Below are positions 1-8,409 of a DNA stretch of 64,000 bases, piece by piece. Source of the stretch: Streptomyces sp. B93 (GTDB lineage Bacteria; Actinomycetota; Actinomycetes; Streptomycetales; Streptomycetaceae). The stretch spans positions 210,800-274,799 of the forward strand of contig NZ_JAGPXL010000004.1 of assembly GCF_018070565.1 (NCBI RefSeq), written 5' to 3'. Position 1 is the stretch's first letter, and each line of letters starts with the position of its first letter. Position numbers and translations under genes: made by a program. Under the pieces are notes generated by a model, which worked only from the letters and a program-made list of their open reading frames with translations, did no database searches and was not told the DNA's origin.

Positions 1-330
1 GAGCACGACCCGCACGAGACCTCCGACCTGGCCGCGGCCGGCACGGACGACGACGGCCACGCCCTGTACTCGGCGGACGGCGCCGCCCGCATGGACCAGC
101 TGGCCCGCGTCGGCATGCGGCCCCCCGAGGGGCCGTACGAGACGCTGGCCGGTCTGGTGGCGCACCGGCTGGGCCGTATCCCCGCCGCCGGTGACAGTCT
201 CGCCGTCGACGGCTGGCGGCTGGACGTGGTGGACGCCTCCGGGCGCCGGGCCGCGCGGGTGCTGCTGCACGCGCCCCTCGACGACGAGACGGACGACCGC
301 GACGACAAGGAAGAGGAGGGCGGGCGGTGA
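1..330 (+). CDS. CNNM/CBS (HlyC/CorC-like) membrane protein, C-terminal part only
   Basis: The reading frame is open from the first base, so the start and most of the protein lie outside the window. The visible 109 codons hold a CorC_HlyC-type C-terminal domain: the stretch around PYETLAGLVAHRLGRIPAAGD is the usual signature of this domain in hemolysin-family and CNNM transporters, followed by a beta-strand segment (WRLDVVDASGRRAARVLLH) and an acidic tail. Family knowledge places such proteins in the membrane, with DUF21 and CBS domains before this one, possibly acting in divalent cation export. The stop overlaps the next gene's GTG start by 4 bases (GTGA), so the two are translationally coupled paralogues. 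Confidence 0.85.
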   Translation, partial: EHDPHETSDLAAAGTDDDGHALYSADGAARMDQLARVGMRPPEGPYETLAGLVAHRLGRIPAAGDSLAVDGWRLDVVDASGRRAARVLLHAPLDDETDDRDDKEEEGGR

Positions 331-1340
331 CCGCCGTACAACTGCTGATCGGTTTCGCGACGCTGGTCGTCAACGCCTTCTTCGTGGGCGCCGAGTTCGC
401 GCTGATCTCGGTGCGCCGCAGCCAGATCGAGCCGTACGCCGACCAGGGCGACCGGCGCGCCAAGAGCGTCCTGTGGGGTCTGAAGCACGTGTCGGCGCTG
501 ATGGCGGCGGCACAGCTCGGCATCACGCTGTGCACCCTGGTCCTCGGTGTGGTCGCCGAACCGGCGATCGCGCACCTGCTGGAGCCGGTGTTCCACGCGG
601 TGGGCGTGCCGAGCGGCGCGGGGCACGCGGTCTCCTTCGTGATCGCGCTGACCCTGGCGACGTATCTGCACATGCTGCTCGGCGAGATGGTGCCGAAGAA
701 CATCGCGCTGGCGGAGCCGGTGCGCAGCGCGCTGGTGCTGGGGCCGCCGCTGGTGGCGCTGTCCCGGGCGCTGCGGCCGGTGATCTTCACCATCAACGCG
801 TTCGCCAACGCCCTGCTGAAGCTGATGCGGATCGAGACCAAGGACGAGGTCACCGCGACCTTCTCGGACGCCGAGCTGGCCCGGCTGGTCAAGGACTCCG
901 GGGAGGCGGGGCTGATCGACGAGCGGGCCCGGGAGCGGCTGCACGACGCGCTGGAGCTGGGCCGCCGCCCGGTGCGCGACGTGGTGCTGCCGCTGGAGGG
1001 CGTGGTGTACGCGCGCGTGGGGGTCACTCCGGAGGGTCTGGAGCGGCTGTCGGCCGAGTCCGGGTTCTCCCGCTTCCCGGTGGTGGACGAGGAGCGCCGG
1101 ATCATCGGCTACCTCCATGTGAAGGACGCCCTGGACGCCTCGCCGAAGGACCTGCCGTTCCGGCTGCGGGACATGCGCTCCATCGCGCGGGTCCGTGAGA
1201 CCACCCCGCTGGACGACGTACTGACCGCGATGCGCGGCAGCAGGACGCACCTGGCCGCCGTACTGGGCGCGGACGGGCGGCTGGCGGGCCTGGTGACCAT
1301 GGAGGACGTGCTGCGGGAGCTGTTCGGCCAGCGGGCGTGA
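327..1340 (+). CDS. CNNM/CBS-domain membrane protein without CorC domain
   Basis: This 337-residue protein has an N-terminal DUF21/CNNM membrane domain (about residues 1-180, opening with TAVQLLIGFATLVVNAFFVG and containing the conserved GEMVPKNIAL), then a CBS pair (about 200-335, ending LAGLVTMEDVLRELFG). It lacks the C-terminal CorC_HlyC domain that its upstream neighbour has. Long and short members in tandem are common in actinobacteria. The GTG start overlaps the upstream stop, and a purine-rich AAGAGGAGGG lies just before it. The family is linked to magnesium or cobalt efflux; the substrate is not readable from sequence. Confidence 0.9.
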   Translation: MTAVQLLIGFATLVVNAFFVGAEFALISVRRSQIEPYADQGDRRAKSVLWGLKHVSALMAAAQLGITLCTLVLGVVAEPAIAHLLEPVFHAVGVPSGAGHAVSFVIALTLATYLHMLLGEMVPKNIALAEPVRSALVLGPPLVALSRALRPVIFTINAFANALLKLMRIETKDEVTATFSDAELARLVKDSGEAGLIDERARERLHDALELGRRPVRDVVLPLEGVVYARVGVTPEGLERLSAESGFSRFPVVDEERRIIGYLHVKDALDASPKDLPFRLRDMRSIARVRETTPLDDVLTAMRGSRTHLAAVLGADGRLAGLVTMEDVLRELFGQRA

Positions 1341-1400
1341 GCCCCGGGGGAGGGGGCGACCGACCGCCGGGTATGGCGTCGGGATAGCATCGCCGACGCC

Positions 1401-2186
1401 ATGCAGACGAACACCCCTCCCCCGTACTCCAGCCTGGTCGCGGTGGGCGACTCCTTCACCGAGGGCATGTCGGACCTGCTGCCCGACGGCAGCTACCGCG
1501 GCTGGGCCGACCTCCTCGCCGCCCGGCTGGCGGCCCGGACGCCCGGCTTCCGGTACGCCAACCTGGCGGTGCGCGGCAAGCTCATCCAGCAGATCGTCGA
1601 CGAGCAGGTGGACGTGGCCGCCGCCATGGGCGCCGATGTGATCACCCTCGTCGGCGGCCTCAACGACACCCTGCGCCCCAAGTGCGACATGGGCCGCGTC
1701 CGCGGCCTGCTCACCGAGGCCGTGGAACGGCTCACCCCGGCCTGCAAGCAGCTGGTGCTGATGCGCAGCCCGGGCCGTCAGGGACCCGTCCTGGAGCGGT
1801 TCCGGCCGCGTATGGAGGAACTGTTCAACACCGTCGACGAACTGGCCGCCCGGCACGGCGCCCTCGTCGTCGACCTGTACGGCGCGCCCTCGCTCGCCGA
1901 CCCCCGCATGTGGGACGTGGACCGGCTGCACCTCACCGCCGAGGGCCACCGGCGGGTCGCGGAGGCCGTCTGGCAGACCCTCGGCCACGCGGCGGAGGAC
2001 GCCGAGTGGCACGTCCCCCTGCCGCCCACCCTGCCGCCGGGCTGGATGACCCGCCGGGTCGCCGACGCCCGCTTCGCCCGGCAGCACCTGCTGCCCTGGA
2101 TAGGCCGCCGCCTGACCGGCCGCTCCTCGGGCGACGGCCTGCCACCGAAGCGCCCGGAACTCCTGCCGTACGAGGGGCCCGCGTAG
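1401..2186 (+). CDS. SGNH/GDSL-family hydrolase
   Basis: A 261-residue esterase-like protein. Block I is GDSFTEG near residue 17 with the nucleophilic Ser, block III is GGLNDTLR near residue 90 with the oxyanion Asn, and block V is DRLHLTAEGH near residue 180 with the catalytic Asp and His. There is no signal peptide, so it probably acts in the cytoplasm. Family members hydrolyse esters of lipids, sugars or acyl carriers; the substrate here is unknown. The C-terminal 50 residues beyond block V are Pro- and Arg-rich. It lies 60 bases after the CNNM gene and upstream of purB on the same strand. Confidence 0.88.
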   Translation: MQTNTPPPYSSLVAVGDSFTEGMSDLLPDGSYRGWADLLAARLAARTPGFRYANLAVRGKLIQQIVDEQVDVAAAMGADVITLVGGLNDTLRPKCDMGRVRGLLTEAVERLTPACKQLVLMRSPGRQGPVLERFRPRMEELFNTVDELAARHGALVVDLYGAPSLADPRMWDVDRLHLTAEGHRRVAEAVWQTLGHAAEDAEWHVPLPPTLPPGWMTRRVADARFARQHLLPWIGRRLTGRSSGDGLPPKRPELLPYEGPA

Positions 2187-2266
2187 GCCCCGGCCATCCC
2201 CTTGGAGGTTCCTCCGAACCACCCGGTGGCGCTGGCCTGCGCGAATCGCCAGTAGAATCCGTACAC

Positions 2267-3709
2267 GTGACTTCTGCGCCCGCCAAGCCCCGCATCCCCA
2301 ACGTCCTCGCCGGACGGTACGCCTCCGCCGAACTGGCCGCCCTCTGGTCGCCCGAGCAGAAGGTGAGGCTGGAGCGGCAGCTCTGGCTCGCCGTGCTGCG
2401 GGCCCAGAAGGACCTCGGCATCGAGGTGCCGGACGCGGCGATCGCCGACTACGAGCGGGTGCTGGACCAGGTGGACCTGGCCTCCATCGCGGAGCGCGAG
2501 AAGGTCACCCGGCACGATGTGAAGGCGCGGATCGAGGAGTTCAACGACCTCGCCGGGCACGAGCAGGTGCACAAGGGCATGACGTCCCGCGACCTGACGG
2601 AGAACGTCGAGCAGCTTCAGATCCGGCTCTCCCTGGAGCTGGTCCGCGACCGTACGGTGGCGGTGCTGGCCCGCCTCGGCAAGCTGGCCGGGGAGTACGG
2701 CGAGCTGGTCATGGCGGGGCGTTCGCACAACGTCGCCGCGCAGGCCACGACGCTGGGCAAGCGGTTCGCCACCGCCGCCGACGAGCTGCTGGTGGCGTAC
2801 GGCCGGGTCGAGGAGCTGCTCGGCCGCTACCCGCTGCGCGGCATCAAGGGCCCGGTGGGCACCGCCCAGGACATGCTCGACCTGCTCGGCGGTGACGCCG
2901 CGAAGCTGGCCGACCTGGAGGGGCGGATCGCCGGGCACCTGGGCTTCTCGCAGGCGTTCACCTCGGTCGGCCAGGTCTACCCGCGCTCGCTGGACTACGA
3001 GGTCGTCACCGCGCTGGTGCAGGTGGCGGCGGCGCCCTCGTCGCTGGCCAAGACGATCCGGCTGATGGCCGGGCACGAGCTGGTGACCGAGGGCTTCAAG
3101 CCCGGCCAGGTCGGTTCCTCGGCGATGCCGCACAAGATGAACACCCGCTCCTGCGAGCGCGTCAACGGCCTGATGGTGATCCTGCGCGGCTACGCCTCGA
3201 TGACCGGCGAGCTGGCCGGCGACCAGTGGAACGAGGGCGACGTGTCCTGCTCGGTGGTGCGCCGGGTAGCCCTCCCCGACGCGTTCTTCGCGCTGGACGG
3301 GCTGCTGGAGACGTTCCTGACGGTGCTCGACGAGTTCGGGGCGTTCCCGGCGGTCGTGGCGCGCGAGCTGGACCGCTATCTGCCGTTCCTGGCGACGACG
3401 AAGGTGCTGATGGCGTCGGTGCGCGCCGGGGTCGGCCGGGAGATCGCCCACGAGGCGATCAAGGAGAACGCGGTCGCGTGCGCACTGGCGATGCGGGAGC
3501 AGGGTGCCGAGCGCAACGAACTCCTCGACCGGCTCGCCGCCGACGAGCGCATCCCGCTGGACCGCGCCGAGCTGGACGCGCTGATGGCCGACAAGCTGTC
3601 CTTCACCGGTGCCGCCGCCGACCAGGTCGCCACCGTGGTCGCCCGGGTCGAGGAGATCGTGAAGCGGCACCCGGAAGCCGCCGGGTACACGCCCGGCGCG
3701 ATCCTCTGA
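2267..3709 (+). CDS. purB: Adenylosuccinate lyase
   Basis: A 480-residue fumarase/aspartase superfamily enzyme. It splits adenylosuccinate to AMP and SAICAR to AICAR, both with release of fumarate, in purine synthesis. The fumarate-lyase signature GSSAMPHKMNTRSCERVN sits near residue 285, and the early block HEQVHKGMTSRDLTENVEQ carries the conserved TSRD segment. Length is normal. I chose the GTG at 2267 because the protein then begins VTSAPAKPRIPNVLAGRYAS, the usual opening; the longer open frame upstream is an antisense-like extension through the SGNH gene. The gene stands 80 bases after the SGNH gene and 13 bases before the glycosylase gene. Confidence 0.96.
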   Translation: MTSAPAKPRIPNVLAGRYASAELAALWSPEQKVRLERQLWLAVLRAQKDLGIEVPDAAIADYERVLDQVDLASIAEREKVTRHDVKARIEEFNDLAGHEQVHKGMTSRDLTENVEQLQIRLSLELVRDRTVAVLARLGKLAGEYGELVMAGRSHNVAAQATTLGKRFATAADELLVAYGRVEELLGRYPLRGIKGPVGTAQDMLDLLGGDAAKLADLEGRIAGHLGFSQAFTSVGQVYPRSLDYEVVTALVQVAAAPSSLAKTIRLMAGHELVTEGFKPGQVGSSAMPHKMNTRSCERVNGLMVILRGYASMTGELAGDQWNEGDVSCSVVRRVALPDAFFALDGLLETFLTVLDEFGAFPAVVARELDRYLPFLATTKVLMASVRAGVGREIAHEAIKENAVACALAMREQGAERNELLDRLAADERIPLDRAELDALMADKLSFTGAAADQVATVVARVEEIVKRHPEAAGYTPGAIL

Positions 3710-3722
3710 CCGGCGCCGCACC

Positions 3723-4268
3723 ATGGCCCGGTTCACCCCGGCTGAGCTGGAGGCCGCCCGCGACCGTCTCGTACCGGACGTGGTCGCGGACGGTCTGCGG
3801 GTGCTGTTCTGCGGCATCAACCCCGGGCTGATGACCGCGGCGACGGGCCATCACTTCGCCCGGCCCGGCAACCGCTTCTGGCCCGTGCTGCACCTGTCCG
3901 GCTTCACACCGCGGCTGCTCAAGCCGGCCGAGCAGGAGGAACTGCTGTCCTACGGGCTCGGCATCACCAATGTGGTGGCGCGGGCGACCGCGCGGGCCGA
4001 CGAGCTGAGCGCGCAGGAGTACCGGGAGGGCGGGCGGCTGCTCGCGCTGAAGGTGGCGCGGCGGCGGCCGCGTTGGCTGGCGGTGGTGGGTGTGACCGCC
4101 TACCGGGCCGCGTTCGGGGACCGCGGCGCCGGGGTGGGGCCGCAGGAGCGGCTCGTCGGCGAGTCGCGGGTGTGGGTGCTGCCCAATCCGAGCGGGCTGA
4201 ACGCGCACTGGACGGCGGCGACGATGGCAGCGGAGTTCGCGCGGCTGCGGGAGGCGGCCGAGGCGTAG
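3723..4268 (+). CDS. mug: G/U mismatch-specific DNA glycosylase (Mug/TDG type)
   Basis: This 181-residue protein belongs to the uracil-DNA glycosylase superfamily, Mug branch, which removes uracil or thymine opposite guanine. The catalytic-water motif GINPG is seen near residue 32 (LFCGINPGLMTAATGHHF), followed by RPGNRFWPVLH, and the second conserved loop LPNPSGLNAHW lies near residue 158. Length is typical. It follows purB by 13 bases and may be co-transcribed. It converges on the next gene with only 3 bases between the stop codons and no clear hairpin terminator. Confidence 0.92.
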   Translation: MARFTPAELEAARDRLVPDVVADGLRVLFCGINPGLMTAATGHHFARPGNRFWPVLHLSGFTPRLLKPAEQEELLSYGLGITNVVARATARADELSAQEYREGGRLLALKVARRRPRWLAVVGVTAYRAAFGDRGAGVGPQERLVGESRVWVLPNPSGLNAHWTAATMAAEFARLREAAEA

Positions 4269-4271
4269 GGC

Positions 4272-4697
4272 TCACGGGGGTGCCATGTCGGTGACCACGG
4301 CGAACAGCCGGGCCGCGTGTGTCCCGTCCTCCCCGGTGACGCCGAGGGCGACCCAGCGGTCCGTGCCGACGGCCCGCCAGAGGCGTACCTGGTCCGCCAA
4401 CACGCTGACCGTCGCCCACGGCTCGGGTATCTCCTCGCCGCGCTCGCCGCGCACCCGCAGGGTGAGCATGCCCCACGGCGGTCCCGCGCCCCAGCGGTCG
4501 TCGAGCCGTTGGGCTATGCCCTCCCGGTACGCGTCCACGTCGTCCGCCGTGTGCTCCCCGCACTCCCCCGCGCCGGAACCCAGCTCCGCCACGAAGTAGC
4601 CCGGCCCTCCCCTGCCGACGTCCGACCAGCCGTGCTCCTCCGGAAAGGGACGGGAGCACAGCCGGTCGATCGTCTCCAGGCACCGTGCGATGTTCAT
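4272..4697 (-). CDS. Hypothetical protein, about 141 residues
   Basis: I do not recognise a family. From the ATG at 4697 the protein begins MNIARCLETIDRLCSRPF. It is acidic and soluble, with no membrane segment and alternating strand-like stretches in the second half (WGMLTLRVRG, WATVSVLADQVRLWRAVG, RWVALGVTGEDGTHAARLFAVV). The frame is open to 4748, but the downstream ATG gives a more usual N-terminus. Such proteins are common beside mug in streptomycetes as far as I remember, which is not checked here. GC-rich third codon positions support coding on this strand. Confidence 0.7.
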   Translation of the reverse strand: MNIARCLETIDRLCSRPFPEEHGWSDVGRGGPGYFVAELGSGAGECGEHTADDVDAYREGIAQRLDDRWGAGPPWGMLTLRVRGERGEEIPEPWATVSVLADQVRLWRAVGTDRWVALGVTGEDGTHAARLFAVVTDMAPP

Positions 4698-4755
4698 ACG
4701 GTCCAGTAAACCCGCCGCCACTGACAATTGGCGGTGCGTCAGGGGCACCGCCCGC

Positions 4756-5481
4756 TCAGGCGTCCCGGCGTCGCACGCTCCAGGCGCCCGCCGCGATCGC
4801 CGCCGCCGTCCACAGCGCGGTCACCGCGAGGCCGGTCCACGGTCCGAGGGGGCCGTCCCAGGTCTCGTGCAGGGCCACTTGGCCCGCCCGGTCCGGCAGG
4901 AAGTCGGCCGCCGGGCCCGCCGCGTCACCGATGACGAAGGAAACGATCAGAATGAACGGGATGAGGACGCCGAGCGCCGCGACGCCGCTGCGCAGCCAGG
5001 CCGTGAGCCCCGCCGCGAACAGCGCCATCAGCATCAGGTAGACACCGCAGCCCACCACGCCCCGCGTCTGCTCCGCGCCGGTCAGCCCGTCCGCCGCCGC
5101 GCCGAGTCCGGCCCGCGCGGCGAGCAGCGCGGCGCACGCCGTGACCAGGCCGGTGAGCAGCGCCGGTACGGCGACGGCGGTCAGCTTGGCCGTGAACCAG
5201 CGACCGCGCCGCGGGACCGCGGTGAGCGACAGCCGCAGGGCGCCCGGACGGAACTCCGAGGAGACGGCGAGGGTGCCGAAGACGATGGCCGCGATCTGAC
5301 CGGGCATCACCCCGGAGAGGGCCATGAACAGCGGGTCGAACTCGGGGTCCGACGTCTCCGAGACGCCGGCGACGGCGGAGAACGCGGTGGACGTGGCGAG
5401 CAGCGCGAACAGGGAGCCGTACAGCGGTCTCAGGGTGCTGATCTTCAGCAGTTCGGCGTGCAGCACGGGTGCGAAGGGCAT
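4756..5481 (-). CDS. ABC-2 type transporter permease
   Basis: A 241-residue integral membrane protein with about six hydrophobic segments, for example LLATSTAFSAVAGV, GQIAAIVFGTLAVSSEF, AVPALLTGLVTACAALLAA and FILIVSFVIGDAAG. The conserved stretch SSEFRPGALRLSLTAVPRR just after the second or third membrane helix is typical of ABC-2 permeases of bacteriocin- or antibiotic-exporter type. It starts 2 bases after the stop of the ATPase gene, so the two form one operon and one transporter. The operon is divergent from a two-component system, an arrangement often seen for envelope-stress or antibiotic-responsive exporters. Confidence 0.88.
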   Translation of the reverse strand: MPFAPVLHAELLKISTLRPLYGSLFALLATSTAFSAVAGVSETSDPEFDPLFMALSGVMPGQIAAIVFGTLAVSSEFRPGALRLSLTAVPRRGRWFTAKLTAVAVPALLTGLVTACAALLAARAGLGAAADGLTGAEQTRGVVGCGVYLMLMALFAAGLTAWLRSGVAALGVLIPFILIVSFVIGDAAGPAADFLPDRAGQVALHETWDGPLGPWTGLAVTALWTAAAIAAGAWSVRRRDA

Positions 5482-5483
5482 GG

Positions 5484-6404
5484 TCAGGCCTCCTGGGGCT
5501 GGGCGGTGAACTCGCTCTCGGTGGCGGTCAGATCGAGGTAGGCCTGCTCCAAGGTGGCCTCCTCCGCGGCGAGTTCCAGCAGGGGCACGCCCGCCTCGGC
5601 GGCGATGCGCCCGACGTCCGCCACGCGTGCGTGCCGCACGGTCCAGGCGCCGTCCTCGCCCTGCGCGGCCTCGTGGCCGTGCCGGGCGAGCGCCTCCAGC
5701 AGTGCGCCGGGGTCCGTGGCTCGCACCCGCACCCCGGGCCGTACGCGCGCGTCGATGAAGTCCCGCAGCGGCATGTCCGCGAGCAGGCGCCCCCGGCCCA
5801 GGACCACGAGGTGGTCGGCGAACGACGCGGTCTCGTTCATCAGGTGGCTGGAGACCAGCACGGTGCGGCCCTCCGCCGCGAGGCGGCGCAGCAGCTCCCG
5901 GATCCAGATGATGCCCTCCGGGTCGAGCCCGTTGGAGGGCTCGTCGAGCAGGAGGAAGGCCGGGTCGCCGAGGAGGGCGGCGGCGATGCCGAGGCGCTGA
6001 CGCATGCCCAGGGAGTACGTCCGCACCCGGCGCCGGGCGACGGCGGCGAGGCCCGTCTCGGCCAGTACGTCGTCGACGCGGCCGACGGGGATGCGGTGGC
6101 TCGCTGCCAGCGTCCGCAGATGGTCCCGGCCGGTGCGGGAGCCGTGCGCGGCCTGGGCGTCGAGCAGCGCGCCCACCGTGCGCAGGGGTTCGCTCAGGTC
6201 GGCGTAGGCGCGGCCGCCGATGGTGGCGGTGCCGGAGGTCGGCCGGTCCAGGCCCAGGACGAGCCGCATGGTGGTGGACTTTCCGGCGCCGTTGGGGCCG
6301 AGGAAGCCGGTGACCCGGCCGGGCCGGACGCTGAACGTGAGGGCGTCGACGGCCCGTGCGGTGCCGTACTCCTTGCTGAGGTCTCGTACGTCGATGCTGG
6401 TCAT
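5484..6404 (-). CDS. ABC transporter ATP-binding protein
   Basis: A 306-residue ATPase subunit. Walker A is GPNGAGKSTTM near residue 38, the signature is YSLGMRQRLGIAAALLG near 135, and Walker B is FLLLDEPSNGLDPEG near 155; the H-loop is LVSSHLMNE. The C-terminal 80 residues form the extension usual in exporters of the DrrA/CcmA type. I chose the ATG at 6404 (MTSIDVRDLSKEYG); the open frame runs much further but only through the antisense of the kinase gene. It pairs with the permease directly downstream. The 108-base gap to the divergent histidine kinase holds both promoters. Confidence 0.93.
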   Translation of the reverse strand: MTSIDVRDLSKEYGTARAVDALTFSVRPGRVTGFLGPNGAGKSTTMRLVLGLDRPTSGTATIGGRAYADLSEPLRTVGALLDAQAAHGSRTGRDHLRTLAASHRIPVGRVDDVLAETGLAAVARRRVRTYSLGMRQRLGIAAALLGDPAFLLLDEPSNGLDPEGIIWIRELLRRLAAEGRTVLVSSHLMNETASFADHLVVLGRGRLLADMPLRDFIDARVRPGVRVRATDPGALLEALARHGHEAAQGEDGAWTVRHARVADVGRIAAEAGVPLLELAAEEATLEQAYLDLTATESEFTAQPQEA

Positions 6405-6512
6405 GGCCCCACGATGGCCGCCACCCGGGGCGGTTCGCCTCCCCCGCCGGTGGCGGTCGGCTCCCCCGCGCGGGGGAGGTGGACTGTCAGTGGTGGCTGG
6501 CACGATGGCCGC

Positions 6513-7643
6513 ATGATCCGCCTGCTGCGCCCGTTCACCCGGGCGGTGACATACACACGATGGCTGCACCTGCTCGTCGCCGTCGTGTGGCCGAGCCTGT
6601 GGATCTTCATCGACGACAGGTGGTGGGCACCGGCGACGGGGGCCGTGCTGCTGCTCTGCGCCGGTCTGGTGCCCGCGATGCGGACCGTGGAGGGACTTCA
6701 GGCGAGGTTGCTGCTGACGGGGCAGGACGGCGGGAGCGCCGACATCGTGACCGCGCCTGCCGTGGCGTGGGGCGACCGTGGCCGGATGGTCGGATGGCTG
6801 CTGGCACGGCTGCTGATCGGCTGCGCGGTGTCCTTCGTGAGCGTCCATCTCCCGCTCACCGCCGCCCGGTGGGCGGCGCTGTCGTTCAGCGGGGACGGCC
6901 CCTGGTGGTACGTCTGTCTCGCACCCGCGCCGCTGGTCCTGCTGGCGGCGCTGGTGGTCGGCGGTGGCGCGCTGATGACCCTGCTGGCCCGGCGGCTGCT
7001 CGGCCCCTCGCCCGCCGAGCGGCTGGCCGCCCTGGAGGAGCGCACCGAGCGGTTGCTGGAGCGCACCCGTATCGCGCGGGAGCTGCACGACTCCATCGGG
7101 CACGCGCTGACCGTGGCCGTCGTGCAGGCGGGCGCGGCCCGCGCGGCGGGCGACCCGGCGTTCACCGAGCGGGCGCTGGGCGCCATCGAGGAGACCGGGC
7201 GGGCCGCGCTGGAGGATCTGGAGCGGGTGCTGGGCGTGCTGCGGGAGTCGGGGCGTCCGGTGAGCGCCCGGCCGACGCTCGCGGACGCGGACCGGCTGCT
7301 GGAGTCGGCGCGGGCCTCGGGGGCGAAGGTCGACGCCGAGGTGACGGGCCCGGTGGAGACCCTGCCGGGACCGGTGTCCCGTGAGGGCTACCGGATCCTC
7401 CAGGAGGCGCTGACGAACGTGCTGCGGCACGCGGGTGCCGTGCCTGTGCGGGTGCGCGTCGAGGTCGCGGACGGCGGTCTCGCGCTGGACGTGCGCAATC
7501 CGCTGAGCGCCGCGATACCCGGTCCCGGCCGGGGCAGCGGTCTGCGCGGGATACGTGAGCGCGCCGCGCTGCTCGGCGGCCGTGCGGACACCGGCCCCGA
7601 CGACGGGAACTGGAGGGTGCGCGTGGAGCTGCCGCTGGCCTGA
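6513..7643 (+). CDS. Two-component sensor histidine kinase (NarL/HisKA_3 type)
   Basis: This 376-residue kinase has an N-terminal membrane domain (about residues 1-165, including [28 protein letters not shown] and [19 protein letters not shown]). A HisKA_3 dimerisation domain follows, with the phospho-acceptor His in [16 protein letters not shown] near residue 190. The HATPase domain comes last, with the N box [17 protein letters not shown] and G box [18 protein letters not shown]. There is no large extracellular sensor domain, so it may sense within the membrane. The response regulator follows after 14 bases. It is divergent from the ABC exporter, which is its likely target, as in other intramembrane-sensing kinase systems. 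Confidence 0.92.
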   Translation: MIRLLRPFTRAVTYTRWLHLLVAVVWPSLWIFIDDRWWAPATGAVLLLCAGLVPAMRTVEGLQARLLLTGQDGGSADIVTAPAVAWGDRGRMVGWLLARLLIGCAVSFVSVHLPLTAARWAALSFSGDGPWWYVCLAPAPLVLLAALVVGGGALMTLLARRLLGPSPAERLAALEERTERLLERTRIARELHDSIGHALTVAVVQAGAARAAGDPAFTERALGAIEETGRAALEDLERVLGVLRESGRPVSARPTLADADRLLESARASGAKVDAEVTGPVETLPGPVSREGYRILQEALTNVLRHAGAVPVRVRVEVADGGLALDVRNPLSAAIPGPGRGSGLRGIRERAALLGGRADTGPDDGNWRVRVELPLA

Positions 7644-7657
7644 TCTACGCTGGCCGG

Positions 7658-8320
7658 ATGCCGGTGACCGTACTCCTCGTGGATGACGAGCCGTTGGTCC
7701 GCGCGGGGCTGCGGGCCGTCCTGGAGGCGCAGCCGGACATCGAGGTGGTCGGTGAGGCGGCCGACGGGGCGGCGGTGATCCCGCTGGTGCGGCGGCTGCG
7801 GCCGGACGTGGTGGCCATGGATGTGCGGATGCCGCTGCTGGACGGCATCGAGGCCACCCGCGCGGTGCTGCGGACGGTGGACGACCCGCCGAAGATCCTG
7901 GTCGTGACGACCTTCGAGAACGACGAGTACGTATACGAGGCGCTGCGGGCCGGTGCCGACGGTTTCCTGCTCAAGCGGGCCCGCCCCGCCGAGATCGTGC
8001 ACGCGGTACGGCTGGTCGCCGAGGGCGAGTCGCTGTTGTTCCCGGCGTCGGTGCGGCAACTGGCGGCCGAGTACGGGGCGGGCGGCGGCAACCGTGCCGC
8101 GCGGGCGCTGCTGGAACGGGCCCGGCTGACCGAGCGGGAGGCGGAGGTGCTGCGGCTGATGGCGCGGGGCCTGTCGAACGCGGAGATCGCCGCGCGGCTG
8201 GTGGTGGGGACGGAGACGGTGAAGTCGCATGTGAGCGCGGTACTGGCGAAGCTGGGGGCGCGCGACCGCACCCAGGCGGTGATCGCGGCGTACGAGTCCG
8301 GGTTCGTCTCCCCGGGCTGA
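7658..8320 (+). CDS. LuxR/NarL-family response regulator
   Basis: A 220-residue DNA-binding regulator. The receiver domain (1-120) has the acidic pair in [12 protein letters not shown], the phosphorylated Asp in [10 protein letters not shown] near residue 54, and the conserved Lys in [12 protein letters not shown]. The LuxR helix-turn-helix (about 155-215) reads [20 protein letters not shown] followed by the recognition helix [14 protein letters not shown]. It forms a bicistron with the kinase and probably controls the divergent ABC exporter operon. Confidence 0.94.
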   Translation: MPVTVLLVDDEPLVRAGLRAVLEAQPDIEVVGEAADGAAVIPLVRRLRPDVVAMDVRMPLLDGIEATRAVLRTVDDPPKILVVTTFENDEYVYEALRAGADGFLLKRARPAEIVHAVRLVAEGESLLFPASVRQLAAEYGAGGGNRAARALLERARLTEREAEVLRLMARGLSNAEIAARLVVGTETVKSHVSAVLAKLGARDRTQAVIAAYESGFVSPG

Positions 8321-8409
8321 TCGCACCGTCCGGACCGGCGGCACTCGCCGGGGTGGGCCGCGCCGAGTACGATCCGGCCAACACGCGCACGAGCTGGGAG
8401 GACGGGACG